A stretch of 8,783 nt of DNA, from NCBI GenBank assembly GCA_902773035.1, contig CACYDB010000207.1, positions 1 to 8,783 on the forward strand. The letters are read 5' to 3'. The position numbers and the translations under genes were made by a program. This DNA comes from an uncultured Ruminococcus sp. GTDB taxonomy: Bacteria; Bacillota; Clostridia; Oscillospirales; Acutalibacteraceae. Of the stretch, positions 1-5,599 are shown piece after piece (position 1 is the stretch's first letter; every line of letters starts with the position of its first letter). The notes below the pieces were generated by a model, which did no database searches, was not told the DNA's origin, and saw only the letters and a list, made by a program, of their open reading frames with translations.

Positions 1-417
1 GGACTGAGTACGCCTGTTCTTCTTAACCTCGTCGAAAACGTCGCGGTTAAAGGTGTAGCTAAAATCGTCCTGCTCGCCGTTATCCTCTCTGTAGCCGCTG
101 TCGTCATTACTTCTCGTATACTTTTTCAGCGGAACAAATCTCACAAACAGCGGAGTGCTGAAATAGAACGCAAGAAGAATAGCCGCGACAACAACTATAC
201 CGAGCGGATTATTATAATTAACTGAGTTAAGCCAGATGATCATAAACATAATAACAATGAGTGCTACCGCCGCGAAGCCGAAAATCAAACGCAGATCCGT
301 CTTGATTTTGCACTCCTTGTTACATCTCGGACAGCTGTGCAGTCCCTGCTTTTTCTCATGAAAAGTTGTAAAGTACGAAATTCTCCGTCCGCAGTACGGA
401 CATTTTTTACCCTCCAT
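1..417 (-). CDS. Zinc-ribbon protein with two membrane segments (partial, C-terminus outside window)
   Basis: An open frame of 139 codons runs off the left edge with no stop, so the C-terminus is missing. The start is ATG at 417, preceded by AAGG about five bases upstream, 34 nt after the remB stop. Residues 6-9 (CPYC) and 29-32 (CPRC) form a two-knuckle zinc ribbon with 19 residues between the pairs; C36 is an extra cysteine. Two hydrophobic segments follow, at about 43-63 and 72-92, joined by a short polar loop (NSVNYNN). A charged tail rich in Asp, Glu, Lys and Arg fills residues 97-139. The layout suggests a small membrane protein with a metal-binding N-terminal ribbon and a soluble tail, both probably cytoplasmic. 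It resembles the general plan of small CxxC-x20-CxxC proteins of Firmicutes, but I cannot name a family or function. It probably ends the dnaA-remB gene run, in the place where gyrB often sits. Confidence 0.8.
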   Translation of the reverse strand, partial: MEGKKCPYCGRRISYFTTFHEKKQGLHSCPRCNKECKIKTDLRLIFGFAAVALIVIMFMIIWLNSVNYNNPLGIVVVAAILLAFYFSTPLFVRFVPLKKYTRSNDDSGYREDNGEQDDFSYTFNRDVFDEVKKNRRTQS

Positions 418-451
418 AATACCTTAAAGCCTTTCCGCCCGATTCGAGCAA

Positions 452-700
452 TTATTTATTCAATCGTTTCATAAGGGTCTGACCTGAAATCTGGCTTATA
501 TAAACCGCGGTCTCCCCTTTTTCCTCACAAACCACAAACGACTTAGGCAGCTCATACGAAACATTGATTACCCTGCCGTTTTTCTCAGCGTTTTTAAGAT
601 AATTTCTCGTATGCTTTGACACCGTCGTATTTTCCAGGTCAAATATACCTACAATCGTATCCGTTCTGATAACGGTTTTCTCTCCGAGGTGCAGATACAT
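452..700 (-). CDS. remB: RemB/YaaB, DUF370-family DNA-binding regulator
   Basis: This 82-residue protein matches the Bacillus YaaB/RemB pattern. It starts MYLHLGEKTVI, continues with TDTIVGIFDLEN (about 14-25) and PKSFVV (about 52-57), and ends with YISQISGQTLMKR in place of the Bacillus YYSPLSSSTLKKR. RemA and RemB are small DUF370 proteins; RemA is a DNA-binding activator of biofilm-matrix genes in B. subtilis and RemB is its paralogue. The ATG shares one base with the recF stop (TAATG, 702-698), and a GAGGGAAGG ribosome-binding region lies inside the recF end. It is therefore very likely translated in coupling with recF. The position directly after recF is the conserved one for this gene. 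Its target genes in this organism cannot be seen here. Confidence 0.93.
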   Translation of the reverse strand: MYLHLGEKTVIRTDTIVGIFDLENTTVSKHTRNYLKNAEKNGRVINVSYELPKSFVVCEEKGETAVYISQISGQTLMKRLNK

Positions 701-1797
701 TATCCAACCCTTCCCTCTTTGATCGGGAATTTTTTATTATCCCCGACGTCAAGACTGTCGTCAAAGTCACAGCAGGTGATAAACACCTGATAATCCCTAA
801 CCTTGTTGAGCAGGAAATCCTGCCTCTTTCTGTCAAGCTCCGACATCACGTCGTCGAGCAGTATAACGGGATTCTCCCCCGTCAGCTCACTGAGAACGCC
901 CGCCTCAGCAAGCTTCAATGAAAGCACAGCGCTTCTCTGCTGACCCTGCGACGCGAAAATCTTCGCCTTTTTATTATTTATAATAATATCAAAATCATCT
1001 CTGTGCGGACCTATATTTGTAAATCCGCTGTTGATATCATCCCTGATAGACCTTTGCAGCTCTCCGCTGAACTTTTTGAAAATCTCGCTCTCATTTTCCC
1101 CGTAAAGCGCCTTCGTTGTTGAAATATAATTAACAGTCAGGCTTTCCTTACCGTCGGAAATCCCGAGGTGATACTCCTCCGCAAGCTTTGCGAGTTTATT
1201 TATATACTCAAATCTTCTCAAAATTATCTGCGAGCCCAGATAACAGAGCGTATCATTCCAGATTTCAAGAGTTTTCTCAAGCTCGGGATGTCTGTAAATA
1301 TCCTTGAGCAGAGCGTTCCTCTGATTCAGCGTCTGATTATACTTTGAGATTATCAGCGCGTTGCCGAGCTTTTCCCTGCAAATAGCCGAGTCAATAAACC
1401 TTCTTCTCGCGGACGGTCCCCTTTTCACCAGAGTCAGATCCTCGGGCGAAAACACAACCGCGTTATATCTCTCGATAAGCGAAGCCGCGGATTTTTTATG
1501 AACACCGTTTATAAAAACATCCTTCTTGCCCTGAGAAAACACAAGCTCAGCTTTCTGATCCCTGTTCTGAGAGAAAAATTCAACGCCGATTTTTGCCTGC
1601 TTCTCTTTAAAGCGGATAAACTCGCTCTCCTTACTTTCCCTGAAGCTGTGACCTCCGCAGAACAGCCACAACGCCTCCAGCAGATTAGTCTTTCCCTGAG
1701 CGTTATCCCCGAAGATTATATTAGTTTTCTCGCACGGCTGTAAAATTCCGTCCTCAAGATTTCTGTAATTTTTAAAACTTAAGCTTTTAACAAACAT
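700..1797 (-). CDS. recF: RecF, DNA replication/repair SMC-like ATPase
   Basis: This full-length RecF of 365 residues loads or assists RecA at single-strand gaps and stalled forks together with RecO and RecR. The Walker A motif GDNAQGKT is at 30-37, the family motif GPHRDD at 263-268, the ABC signature SQGQQRS at 283-289, Walker B VILLDD at 311-316 and the D-loop SELD at 319-322. The middle part (about 140-250) is the helical arm, with FSPEDL and KRGPSARRRFID near its start. The ATG at 1797 lies 13 nt after the yaaA stop, with only a weak ribosome-binding site, which suggests coupling to upstream translation. All key ATPase motifs are intact. Confidence 0.97.
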   Translation of the reverse strand: MFVKSLSFKNYRNLEDGILQPCEKTNIIFGDNAQGKTNLLEALWLFCGGHSFRESKESEFIRFKEKQAKIGVEFFSQNRDQKAELVFSQGKKDVFINGVHKKSAASLIERYNAVVFSPEDLTLVKRGPSARRRFIDSAICREKLGNALIISKYNQTLNQRNALLKDIYRHPELEKTLEIWNDTLCYLGSQIILRRFEYINKLAKLAEEYHLGISDGKESLTVNYISTTKALYGENESEIFKKFSGELQRSIRDDINSGFTNIGPHRDDFDIIINNKKAKIFASQGQQRSAVLSLKLAEAGVLSELTGENPVILLDDVMSELDRKRQDFLLNKVRDYQVFITCCDFDDSLDVGDNKKFPIKEGRVG

Positions 1798-1810
1798 ATC
1801 TCAGCTTCAT

Positions 1811-2029
1811 TCAGACCATCAGAACCTCGATTTTTCTGCCGTCATATTCAAAGCAATCTCCGCTTCTGAGCTTTTTACCTCTCATTTCGCAGATTTCTCC
1901 GTTGACCTTGACCTCGCCGTTCTGAACAACGATCTTAGCGTGACCGCCTGTCATACAAAGACCGCTCAGCTTCAGCGCGTCCTGGAGTCTGATGAATTCT
2001 CCCTCAATCTTGATAACTTCCTTAGACAT
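1811..2029 (-). CDS. yaaA: Small S4-domain RNA-binding protein (YaaA/RlbA family)
   Basis: This 72-residue protein is essentially one S4 domain. The pattern EFIRLQDALKLSGL (11-24), TGGHAKIVVQNGEVKVNG (27-44) and RGKKLRSGD (50-58) is typical of the YaaA/RlbA family, encoded between dnaN and recF in many Firmicutes. S4 domains bind structured RNA; the B. subtilis member is linked to ribosome assembly by its context and RNA-binding fold. The start codon lies inside the end of dnaN (8-nt overlap), so it is probably coupled to dnaN translation. No catalytic domain is attached. Confidence 0.93.
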   Translation of the reverse strand: MSKEVIKIEGEFIRLQDALKLSGLCMTGGHAKIVVQNGEVKVNGEICEMRGKKLRSGDCFEYDGRKIEVLMV

Positions 2030-3125
2030 TCGACAACCTCATCGGAACAACAAGACTGATAAAATTATCTCCCTTAACAGGAGTTATGATCATCGGCGAA
2101 AGTCCGCCGTTGAGAGTGATCTTAACCTCGTCGGTATCGGCGTTTCTCAGCGCGTCGAGCAAATAACGGTTATTAAAGCCTATCTCGACCTCCTCGCCCA
2201 TAACGGGACAGCTGATAACGTCGTTAGCCTTACCTATAGTTGAAGTACACGAAAAATGGATCTCGTCATTTGAGAACAGACATCTTACGGGGCTCTGCAG
2301 CTTGTCCCCGTTGAGCAGCGACATTCTGTCAACCGCGTTGATGATAAGTCTTGTATTTACAACGACCTCAGTTTTCTTATCCTTCGGAATAGTGCTGTTA
2401 TAATCGAGGAAGGTTCCCTCAATCAAACGTGAGATAACCGAGTAATCGCCGATTTTGAACATAATATGTCTTTGACCGACGCTCATTGTAACATTTTCCT
2501 CATCATCTCTGATGAGCTTTAAAACCTCCTGCTGAGTTTTACCCGGAACTACAAACTCACTGTTGATATCGTTATCAATATTTTCCTTGCGGATAGCCAT
2601 TCTGTAGCCGTCGATCGACACGATCCTGAAAGTATTCTCCGAAAGCTCAAACAGCGAGCCTGTATAAATCGGCTTCGAGTTATTATCAGATACAGCGTAA
2701 ACCGTCTGTCTTATCATATCTCTGAGAATCTCACCCTTGATATCGGCGCTTTCAGTCTCCTCAAAGCTCGGAAGCTCGGGATACTCAACCGAGGACATAC
2801 CCACGATCTGATACTCAGCCTGACCGCTGGTAATATAAGTGATCATTCTCTCGTCAGTCTCAATGCAAACTACCTCCTCGGGCAGCTTTCTTACAATATC
2901 AGAGAACAGCTTCGCGCTGACTACGATCTCACCCTCGCTCTGAACGGTAGCGTCAATAGTCGTAGTCATAGCTATCTCAAGATCATAACCCGCCAGAAAC
3001 AGCTTCTGACCGTAAGCCTTTATCAATATACCCTCAAGCGCGGGAATAGTCGCTTTAGACGAAACCGCTCTTGAAACATTTGAAACAGCTTCACTCAAAT
3101 CTGTTCTTAAAACATTTATCTTCAT
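2022..3125 (-). CDS. dnaN: DNA polymerase III beta subunit (sliding clamp)
   Basis: This 367-residue protein has the usual clamp length and three repeated clamp domains, at roughly 1-120, 125-245 and 250-367. Recognisable family sequences are ATIPALEGILI (25-35), DGYRMA (172-177), ISRLIEGTFLDYNSTIP (231-247) and the C-terminal VVPMRL (359-364), which borders the cleft that binds polymerase and other partners. The dimeric ring tethers Pol III to DNA. The start ATG at 3125 has AAAGGA seven bases upstream. The gene lies just beyond the unwinding region of the origin, and I see no convincing promoter of its own in the spacer. Cotranscription with dnaA through the origin is the likely arrangement. 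Confidence 0.98.
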   Translation of the reverse strand: MKINVLRTDLSEAVSNVSRAVSSKATIPALEGILIKAYGQKLFLAGYDLEIAMTTTIDATVQSEGEIVVSAKLFSDIVRKLPEEVVCIETDERMITYITSGQAEYQIVGMSSVEYPELPSFEETESADIKGEILRDMIRQTVYAVSDNNSKPIYTGSLFELSENTFRIVSIDGYRMAIRKENIDNDINSEFVVPGKTQQEVLKLIRDDEENVTMSVGQRHIMFKIGDYSVISRLIEGTFLDYNSTIPKDKKTEVVVNTRLIINAVDRMSLLNGDKLQSPVRCLFSNDEIHFSCTSTIGKANDVISCPVMGEEVEIGFNNRYLLDALRNADTDEVKITLNGGLSPMIITPVKGDNFISLVVPMRLSNV

Positions 3126-3188
3126 TTATTTATCCTTTCAACCATTATCAAAAATTTTCCCTGAAATACACAATATACTACTTATATA

Positions 3189-3206
3189 TAATAGTAGTAA
3201 TAGTAG
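3189..3206 (+). promoter_or_regulatory. DnaA-trio array (single-strand DnaA-binding element)
   Basis: Six consecutive triplets read TAA TAG TAG TAA TAG TAG. They match the DnaA-trio consensus 3'-(G/A)AT-5' described for the B. subtilis origin. They end four bases (GGGC) before the first DnaA box, the spacing at which a DnaA filament started on the boxes can extend onto one strand. AT-rich DNA follows on the far side (CTTATATATA, 3181-3190). Confidence 0.88.
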
Positions 3207-3210
3207 GGGC

Positions 3211-3219
3211 TGTGGATTT
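3211..3219 (-). promoter_or_regulatory. DnaA box nearest the trios
   Basis: The plus strand reads TGTGGATTT, which is AAATCCACA on the minus strand. It keeps the TCCACA core and matches TTATCCACA at 7 of 9 positions. It lies directly beside the GC block and trio array, where the filament-loading box belongs. Confidence 0.8.
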
Positions 3220-3227
3220 GTGGAAAT
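3219..3227 (-). promoter_or_regulatory. DnaA box, tandem partner
   Basis: The plus strand reads TGTGGAAAT (minus ATTTCCACA), 7 of 9 to consensus. It overlaps the preceding box by one base in the same orientation, forming the close tandem pair typical of the unwinding system. Confidence 0.75.
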
Positions 3228-3284
3228 ACCTCTTCATCCTTCATTTTATCAAACCTCAGCCCACCACATTCCCCACTCCTAATT

Positions 3285-3293
3285 TGTGGAAAA
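3285..3293 (-). promoter_or_regulatory. DnaA box TTTTCCACA
   Basis: The plus strand reads TGTGGAAAA, one mismatch from the DnaA box consensus. It is flanked by a 7-bp inverted repeat, TTCCCCA (3269-3275) and TGGGGAA (3294-3300). Confidence 0.8.
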
Positions 3294-3323
3294 TGGGGAA
3301 ACTTCAACCTATCTTTCCCGACT

Positions 3324-3342
3324 TTTCAACACTCCGTTGAAA
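3324..3342. repeat. Inverted repeat in the origin spacer
   Basis: TTTCAAC (3324-3330) and GTTGAAA (3336-3342) form a 7-bp stem around a 5-base loop. TTCAAC also occurs at 3303-3308 and GTTGAAA again at 3357-3363. In dnaA transcripts it would be a weak hairpin without a U-run, so it is not a convincing terminator. Confidence 0.6.
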
Positions 3343-3367
3343 CTCAATTGTTGATTGTTGAAAATTT

Positions 3368-3376
3368 TGTGGAAAA
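3368..3376 (-). promoter_or_regulatory. DnaA box TTTTCCACA, nearest dnaA
   Basis: This is a second copy of TGTGGAAAA on the plus strand, 8 of 9 to consensus, 27 bases downstream of the dnaA stop and next to an AT-rich run. It has the same orientation as the other three boxes. Confidence 0.8.
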
Positions 3377-3402
3377 ATTATTTAATTATTATTTTAAAAA
3401 AA

Positions 3403-4716
3403 TTATTCATTACTGCAATTTTTGATGATGTCTTCAACGATCGAGCGCAGCTTTGAATCCTTCTTCATCTTCTTGCTTGTAGTGTCGATAGCGTACTTGA
3501 TCGTCGAGTGATCTCTGCCTCCGAATTCCTTACCGATATTCTCCTGAGTCAGAGTCGTCAGATCGTTGATAATGTAAATCGCTACCTGACGCGGACCGCT
3601 GATGTAAGCGCTTCTGTTTTTGGGACTTCTGAGATCCTCAACAGTTACGTTGAACGTGCGCGCGACCTCGTCGATGATTTTCTCAACCGTGACCTCGGGA
3701 GGAGTCTCGTTATTGAGAATATCCGCGATAATGTTCTGAACCGACTTGATAGAGGGCTTTTCACCGTCAAGATTATTTTTAGCCTTAATTCTCTTAACTG
3801 TACCCTCAAGCTGACGGATATTATTCTTAACGTTATTTGCTATGTATTCGCAGACGTCGTTGGGAATCTCAATATCCATAAGCTCCGCCTTACGCTTGAT
3901 GATAGCGATACGCGTCTCAACATCGGGCGGCTGGATATCCGCGATAAGTCCCATCTCAAATCTTCCCCTGAGTCTGTCGTCGAGAGTCTTGATCTCCTTC
4001 GGCGGACGATCTGATGTGAGTATTATCTGCTTCTGCGCGAGGTAAAGAGTCTCAAAGGTGTGGAAGAATTCCTCCTGCGTACTCTCCTTGCCTCCGATAA
4101 ACTGAACGTCGTCAACCAGAAGCACGTCGGCGTGACGATATTTCTGTCTGAATTCCGACATCGTAGCTCTGTGCAGCGACTCGATCAGCTCATTTGTAAA
4201 GTCGTCGCCCTTAACGTAGCAGATCGACTTCGAAGCGTCATTCTTTTTGATCTCGTTTCCTATGGCGTTAAGCAGATGAGTTTTACCCAATCCCGAGTTA
4301 CCATAGAGGAAAAGCGGATTATATGCCTTCGACGGATTCTGAGCTACAGCCAGACACGCGGCGTGAGCAAACTTGTTAGAGTTTCCGACGATGAATGTAT
4401 CAAAGGTATAGTCGTATACTTTGTCGGAATTATCCTCGCTTACAGTTTCCTCTACGGGCTTTTCCTCAGGCACCGAGAATACAATATTGATTTTTGTTCC
4501 GAAAACAGCTTCAAAAGCCTCGTTGAGAAGAACCTTATAGCATCTCTCAAGAGTCTGTCTGTGAAAATCGTTAGGTACGAGCAGCACAGCCTCGCTCTTA
4601 TCAAAGTCCATCCCGACGGGCTCGATTTTACTGATCCATGTGTTATAAGCAACGTCAGTTATATTCTTGCGGCAGTAATCGCAGATGACGTTCCAGGCTT
4701 CATTAAAGTGTTCCAT
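3403..4716 (-). CDS. dnaA: Chromosomal replication initiator protein DnaA
   Basis: This 437-residue DnaA has all four domains. Domain I (about 1-80) includes the family pattern VAYNTWI (22-28). Domain II is a short acidic linker (about 82-100). Domain III is the AAA+ ATPase, with Walker A GNSGLGKTH at 139-147, Walker B VLLVDDVQF at 198-206, sensor I region LTSDRPP at 233-239, the DRLRGRF arginine-finger region at 247-253 and sensor II region NIRQLEG at 299-305. Domain IV ends with the DNA-binding signature GGRDHSTIKYAID (399-411). The start fits the family N-terminus (MEHFNEAWN), but the AAAGGA Shine-Dalgarno sequence is about 15 nt away, longer than usual. No other in-frame start lies between it and the upstream TGA at 4741-4743. 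It is transcribed towards the origin spacer and probably on into dnaN. Confidence 0.98.
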   Translation of the reverse strand: MEHFNEAWNVICDYCRKNITDVAYNTWISKIEPVGMDFDKSEAVLLVPNDFHRQTLERCYKVLLNEAFEAVFGTKINIVFSVPEEKPVEETVSEDNSDKVYDYTFDTFIVGNSNKFAHAACLAVAQNPSKAYNPLFLYGNSGLGKTHLLNAIGNEIKKNDASKSICYVKGDDFTNELIESLHRATMSEFRQKYRHADVLLVDDVQFIGGKESTQEEFFHTFETLYLAQKQIILTSDRPPKEIKTLDDRLRGRFEMGLIADIQPPDVETRIAIIKRKAELMDIEIPNDVCEYIANNVKNNIRQLEGTVKRIKAKNNLDGEKPSIKSVQNIIADILNNETPPEVTVEKIIDEVARTFNVTVEDLRSPKNRSAYISGPRQVAIYIINDLTTLTQENIGKEFGGRDHSTIKYAIDTTSKKMKKDSKLRSIVEDIIKNCSNE

Positions 4717-4752
4717 ATACTGGTCAAAACTTCCTTTCTTTCATAAATTCAA

Positions 4753-4770
4753 AGTACTACCCACAGTACT
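4753..4770. promoter_or_regulatory. Hairpin and DnaA-box-like site in the dnaA leader
   Basis: Two copies of the palindrome AGTACT (4753-4758 and 4765-4770) flank six bases, so the dnaA leader RNA can form a 6-bp stem with a 6-base loop. The minus strand between and across them reads TGTGGGTAG (4765-4757), 7 of 9 to the DnaA box. It lies just downstream of the predicted dnaA promoter, a plausible place for DnaA to repress its own gene. Function is inferred. Confidence 0.5.
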
Positions 4771-4788
4771 CCACTATAATCCATTATC

Positions 4789-4817
4789 ATTATAACAAAA
4801 CAAAAATAAAATTGCAA
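4789..4817 (-). promoter_or_regulatory. Predicted dnaA promoter
   Basis: On the minus strand, TTGCAA (4817-4812) is followed after 17 bases by TATAAT (4794-4789), and TG precedes it in extended -10 form (TGTTATAAT). The start of transcription would fall near 4782, giving a leader of about 66 nt. Confidence 0.7.
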
Positions 4818-4850
4818 TAATATATATAATATTAATAGTATAGAGATTTT

Positions 4851-4882
4851 TAAAAAATGTGGTCTGAAAATTTCAAACCACA
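4851..4882 (-). terminator. Terminator-like dyad facing dnaA
   Basis: Positions 4858-4882 form a dyad: TGTGGTCTGAAA, one central base, then TTTCAAACCACA. Read as minus-strand RNA, the single mismatch becomes a G-U pair, giving about 11 paired bases with a small loop. The stem is followed directly by six U residues (4857-4852). On the plus strand the stem has a C-A mismatch and no adjacent U-run. It therefore looks like a minus-strand intrinsic terminator upstream of the dnaA promoter, with no minus-strand gene seen before it. A protein-binding palindrome is the alternative. Confidence 0.6.
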
Positions 4883-4929
4883 ACATATAGTGTTTTTTTA
4901 CATTTAAGAAAATAAAGTTAAAAAAACAG

Positions 4930-4958
4930 TTGACGAGACCTCAAATTTGTATTATAAT
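4930..4958 (+). promoter_or_regulatory. Predicted strong sigma-A promoter of rpmH
   Basis: TTGACG (4930-4935), a 17-base spacer and a perfect TATAAT (4953-4958) make a near-consensus promoter. The bases upstream (about 4892-4928) are very A/T-rich with A- and T-runs, like an UP element. Transcription should start near 4965, leaving a 69-nt leader. Confidence 0.85.
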
Positions 4959-4984
4959 ATTACGGTGCAAATTATTGCTATCAG

Positions 4985-4999
4985 TGGGTTTGAAGCCCA
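4985..4999 (+). other. Small hairpin in the rpmH leader
   Basis: TGGG (4985-4988) and CCCA (4996-4999), extended by a T-G pair, form a short stem with a 5-base loop in the untranslated leader upstream of the AGGAGG site (5020-5025). It is too short to class as a known RNA element. Confidence 0.35.
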
Positions 5000-5033
5000 T
5001 AAATACCCTAAAAGCTGAAAGGAGGTCATTGTT

Positions 5034-5168
5034 TTGAAGAGAACATATCAGCCTAAGAAGATCCACAGAAAGAAAGAACACGGATTTATGAAGAGAATGT
5101 CAACCGCGAATGGTCGCAAGGTACTCGCCAGAAGAAGAGCCAAGGGAAGAAAGAAGCTTTCATACTAA
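5034..5168 (+). CDS. rpmH: Large ribosomal subunit protein bL34
   Basis: This 44-residue, strongly basic protein has the clear L34 pattern: MKRTYQPKK at the start, HGFMKRMSTANGRKVLARRRAKGRKKLSY to the end, the usual family length. It is a structural protein of the 50S subunit and binds 23S rRNA. The start is TTG at 5034, decided by a strong AGGAGG (5020-5025) eight bases upstream and by the family N-terminus; no ATG fits. It heads the rpmH-rnpA-yidD-yidC-jag run and has its own near-consensus promoter. A hairpin terminator downstream probably lowers read-through to rnpA. Confidence 0.97.
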   Translation: MKRTYQPKKIHRKKEHGFMKRMSTANGRKVLARRRAKGRKKLSY

Positions 5169-5191
5169 ATAATCGCTTCCGCAGTTATTTA
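5166..5191 (+). repeat. AT-rich inverted repeat overlapping the rpmH stop
   Basis: TAAATAA (5166-5172, starting with the stop codon) and TTATTTA (5185-5191) pair around a 12-base loop that itself can pair GC with GC. It lies just before the rpmH terminator and may protect the 3' end of the rpmH message. Confidence 0.45.
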
Positions 5192-5195
5192 ATAT

Positions 5196-5225
5196 AAGAC
5201 CACTTTCCCGGTGGTCTTTATTGTT
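5196..5225 (+). terminator. Terminator/attenuator between rpmH and rnpA
   Basis: AAGACCAC (5196-5203) pairs perfectly with GTGGTCTT (5211-5218) around a 7-base loop, followed by TATTGTT. The U-tract is broken, which suggests partial termination. That would allow abundant L34 with less RnpA from one promoter. Confidence 0.72.
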
Positions 5226-5263
5226 AAAGAAAGTTTTTCTCAGTCCGCGAAGGTCGTGTGGTT

Positions 5264-5599
5264 ATGATGAGTAAGGTACTCACTTTAAAAGAAAACAGGG
5301 ATTTTCAGCGTCTTTACCGCAGGGGCAAGAGCTATGTAAGTCCCGAGGTCGTCACATATGTTATGAAGAATAAGACCGACGCCGTCCGTTACGGAATAAC
5401 CACAGGCAAAAAAATCGGCAACGCGGTAAAAAGAAGCAGAGCGCGCAGAGTAATCAGAGCGGCATTCAGAAATCTCAGCCCGAATATCCTTTCAGGCTGC
5501 GATATAGTCTTTGTCGCCAGGGGCAAGACTCCTTTCGTAAAGAGCACGGCGGTAGAAAAAGCTATGCTTGATCATCTGACTCAGGCAGGATTGCTATGA
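5264..5599 (+). CDS. rnpA: Ribonuclease P protein component
   Basis: The protein has 111 residues from the chosen ATG at 5264, normal for RnpA. It binds the RNase P RNA and helps it cut the 5' leader from precursor tRNA. It starts with the family pattern LTLKENRDFQRLYRRGKSY. It also contains the RNA-binding signature, here KKIGNAVKRSRARRVIRAAF, the counterpart of the RNR box. Three starts are possible: GTG 5258 (only four bases from AAGG), ATG 5264 and ATG 5267. The first ATG is preferred for its ten-base spacing to AAGG (5250-5253). The stop overlaps the yidD start (ATGA). Transcription probably comes by read-through from the rpmH promoter. Confidence 0.96.
   Translation: MMSKVLTLKENRDFQRLYRRGKSYVSPEVVTYVMKNKTDAVRYGITTGKKIGNAVKRSRARRVIRAAFRNLSPNILSGCDIVFVARGKTPFVKSTAVEKAMLDHLTQAGLL

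Larger units (their letters stand above)
3126..3402. other. oriC: Chromosomal replication origin (oriC), dnaA-dnaN spacer with unwinding element
   Basis: This 277-bp spacer holds every element of a Firmicute basal unwinding system. On the plus strand, an AT-rich stretch (about 3165-3190) is followed by six DnaA-trios (3189-3206), a short GC-rich block GGGC (3207-3210), two adjoining DnaA boxes (3211-3227), and further boxes at 3285-3293 and 3368-3376. All four boxes point the same way. The arrangement closely follows the region between dnaA and dnaN of B. subtilis, where strand opening starts. A second very AT-rich stretch (3373-3402) sits next to the dnaA stop. The order of elements is read directly; origin function is inferred from family knowledge. 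Confidence 0.93.

Noticed and set aside
3134..3139. GATAAT on the minus strand as a dnaN promoter -10
   Set aside because: It would start transcription almost at the dnaN ATG, and the matching -35 (TTGTGT) is poor; cotranscription with dnaA is more likely.
3324..3342. Inverted repeat as a dnaA terminator
   Set aside because: The stem is short and no U-run follows on the minus strand.
3508..4014. 168-residue plus-strand open frame in dnaA
   Set aside because: It is a shadow of dnaA on the other strand with no family features.
4060..4746. 228-residue plus-strand open frame across dnaA
   Set aside because: It lies entirely antisense to the well-supported dnaA gene, has no ribosome-binding site of note and no recognisable motif.
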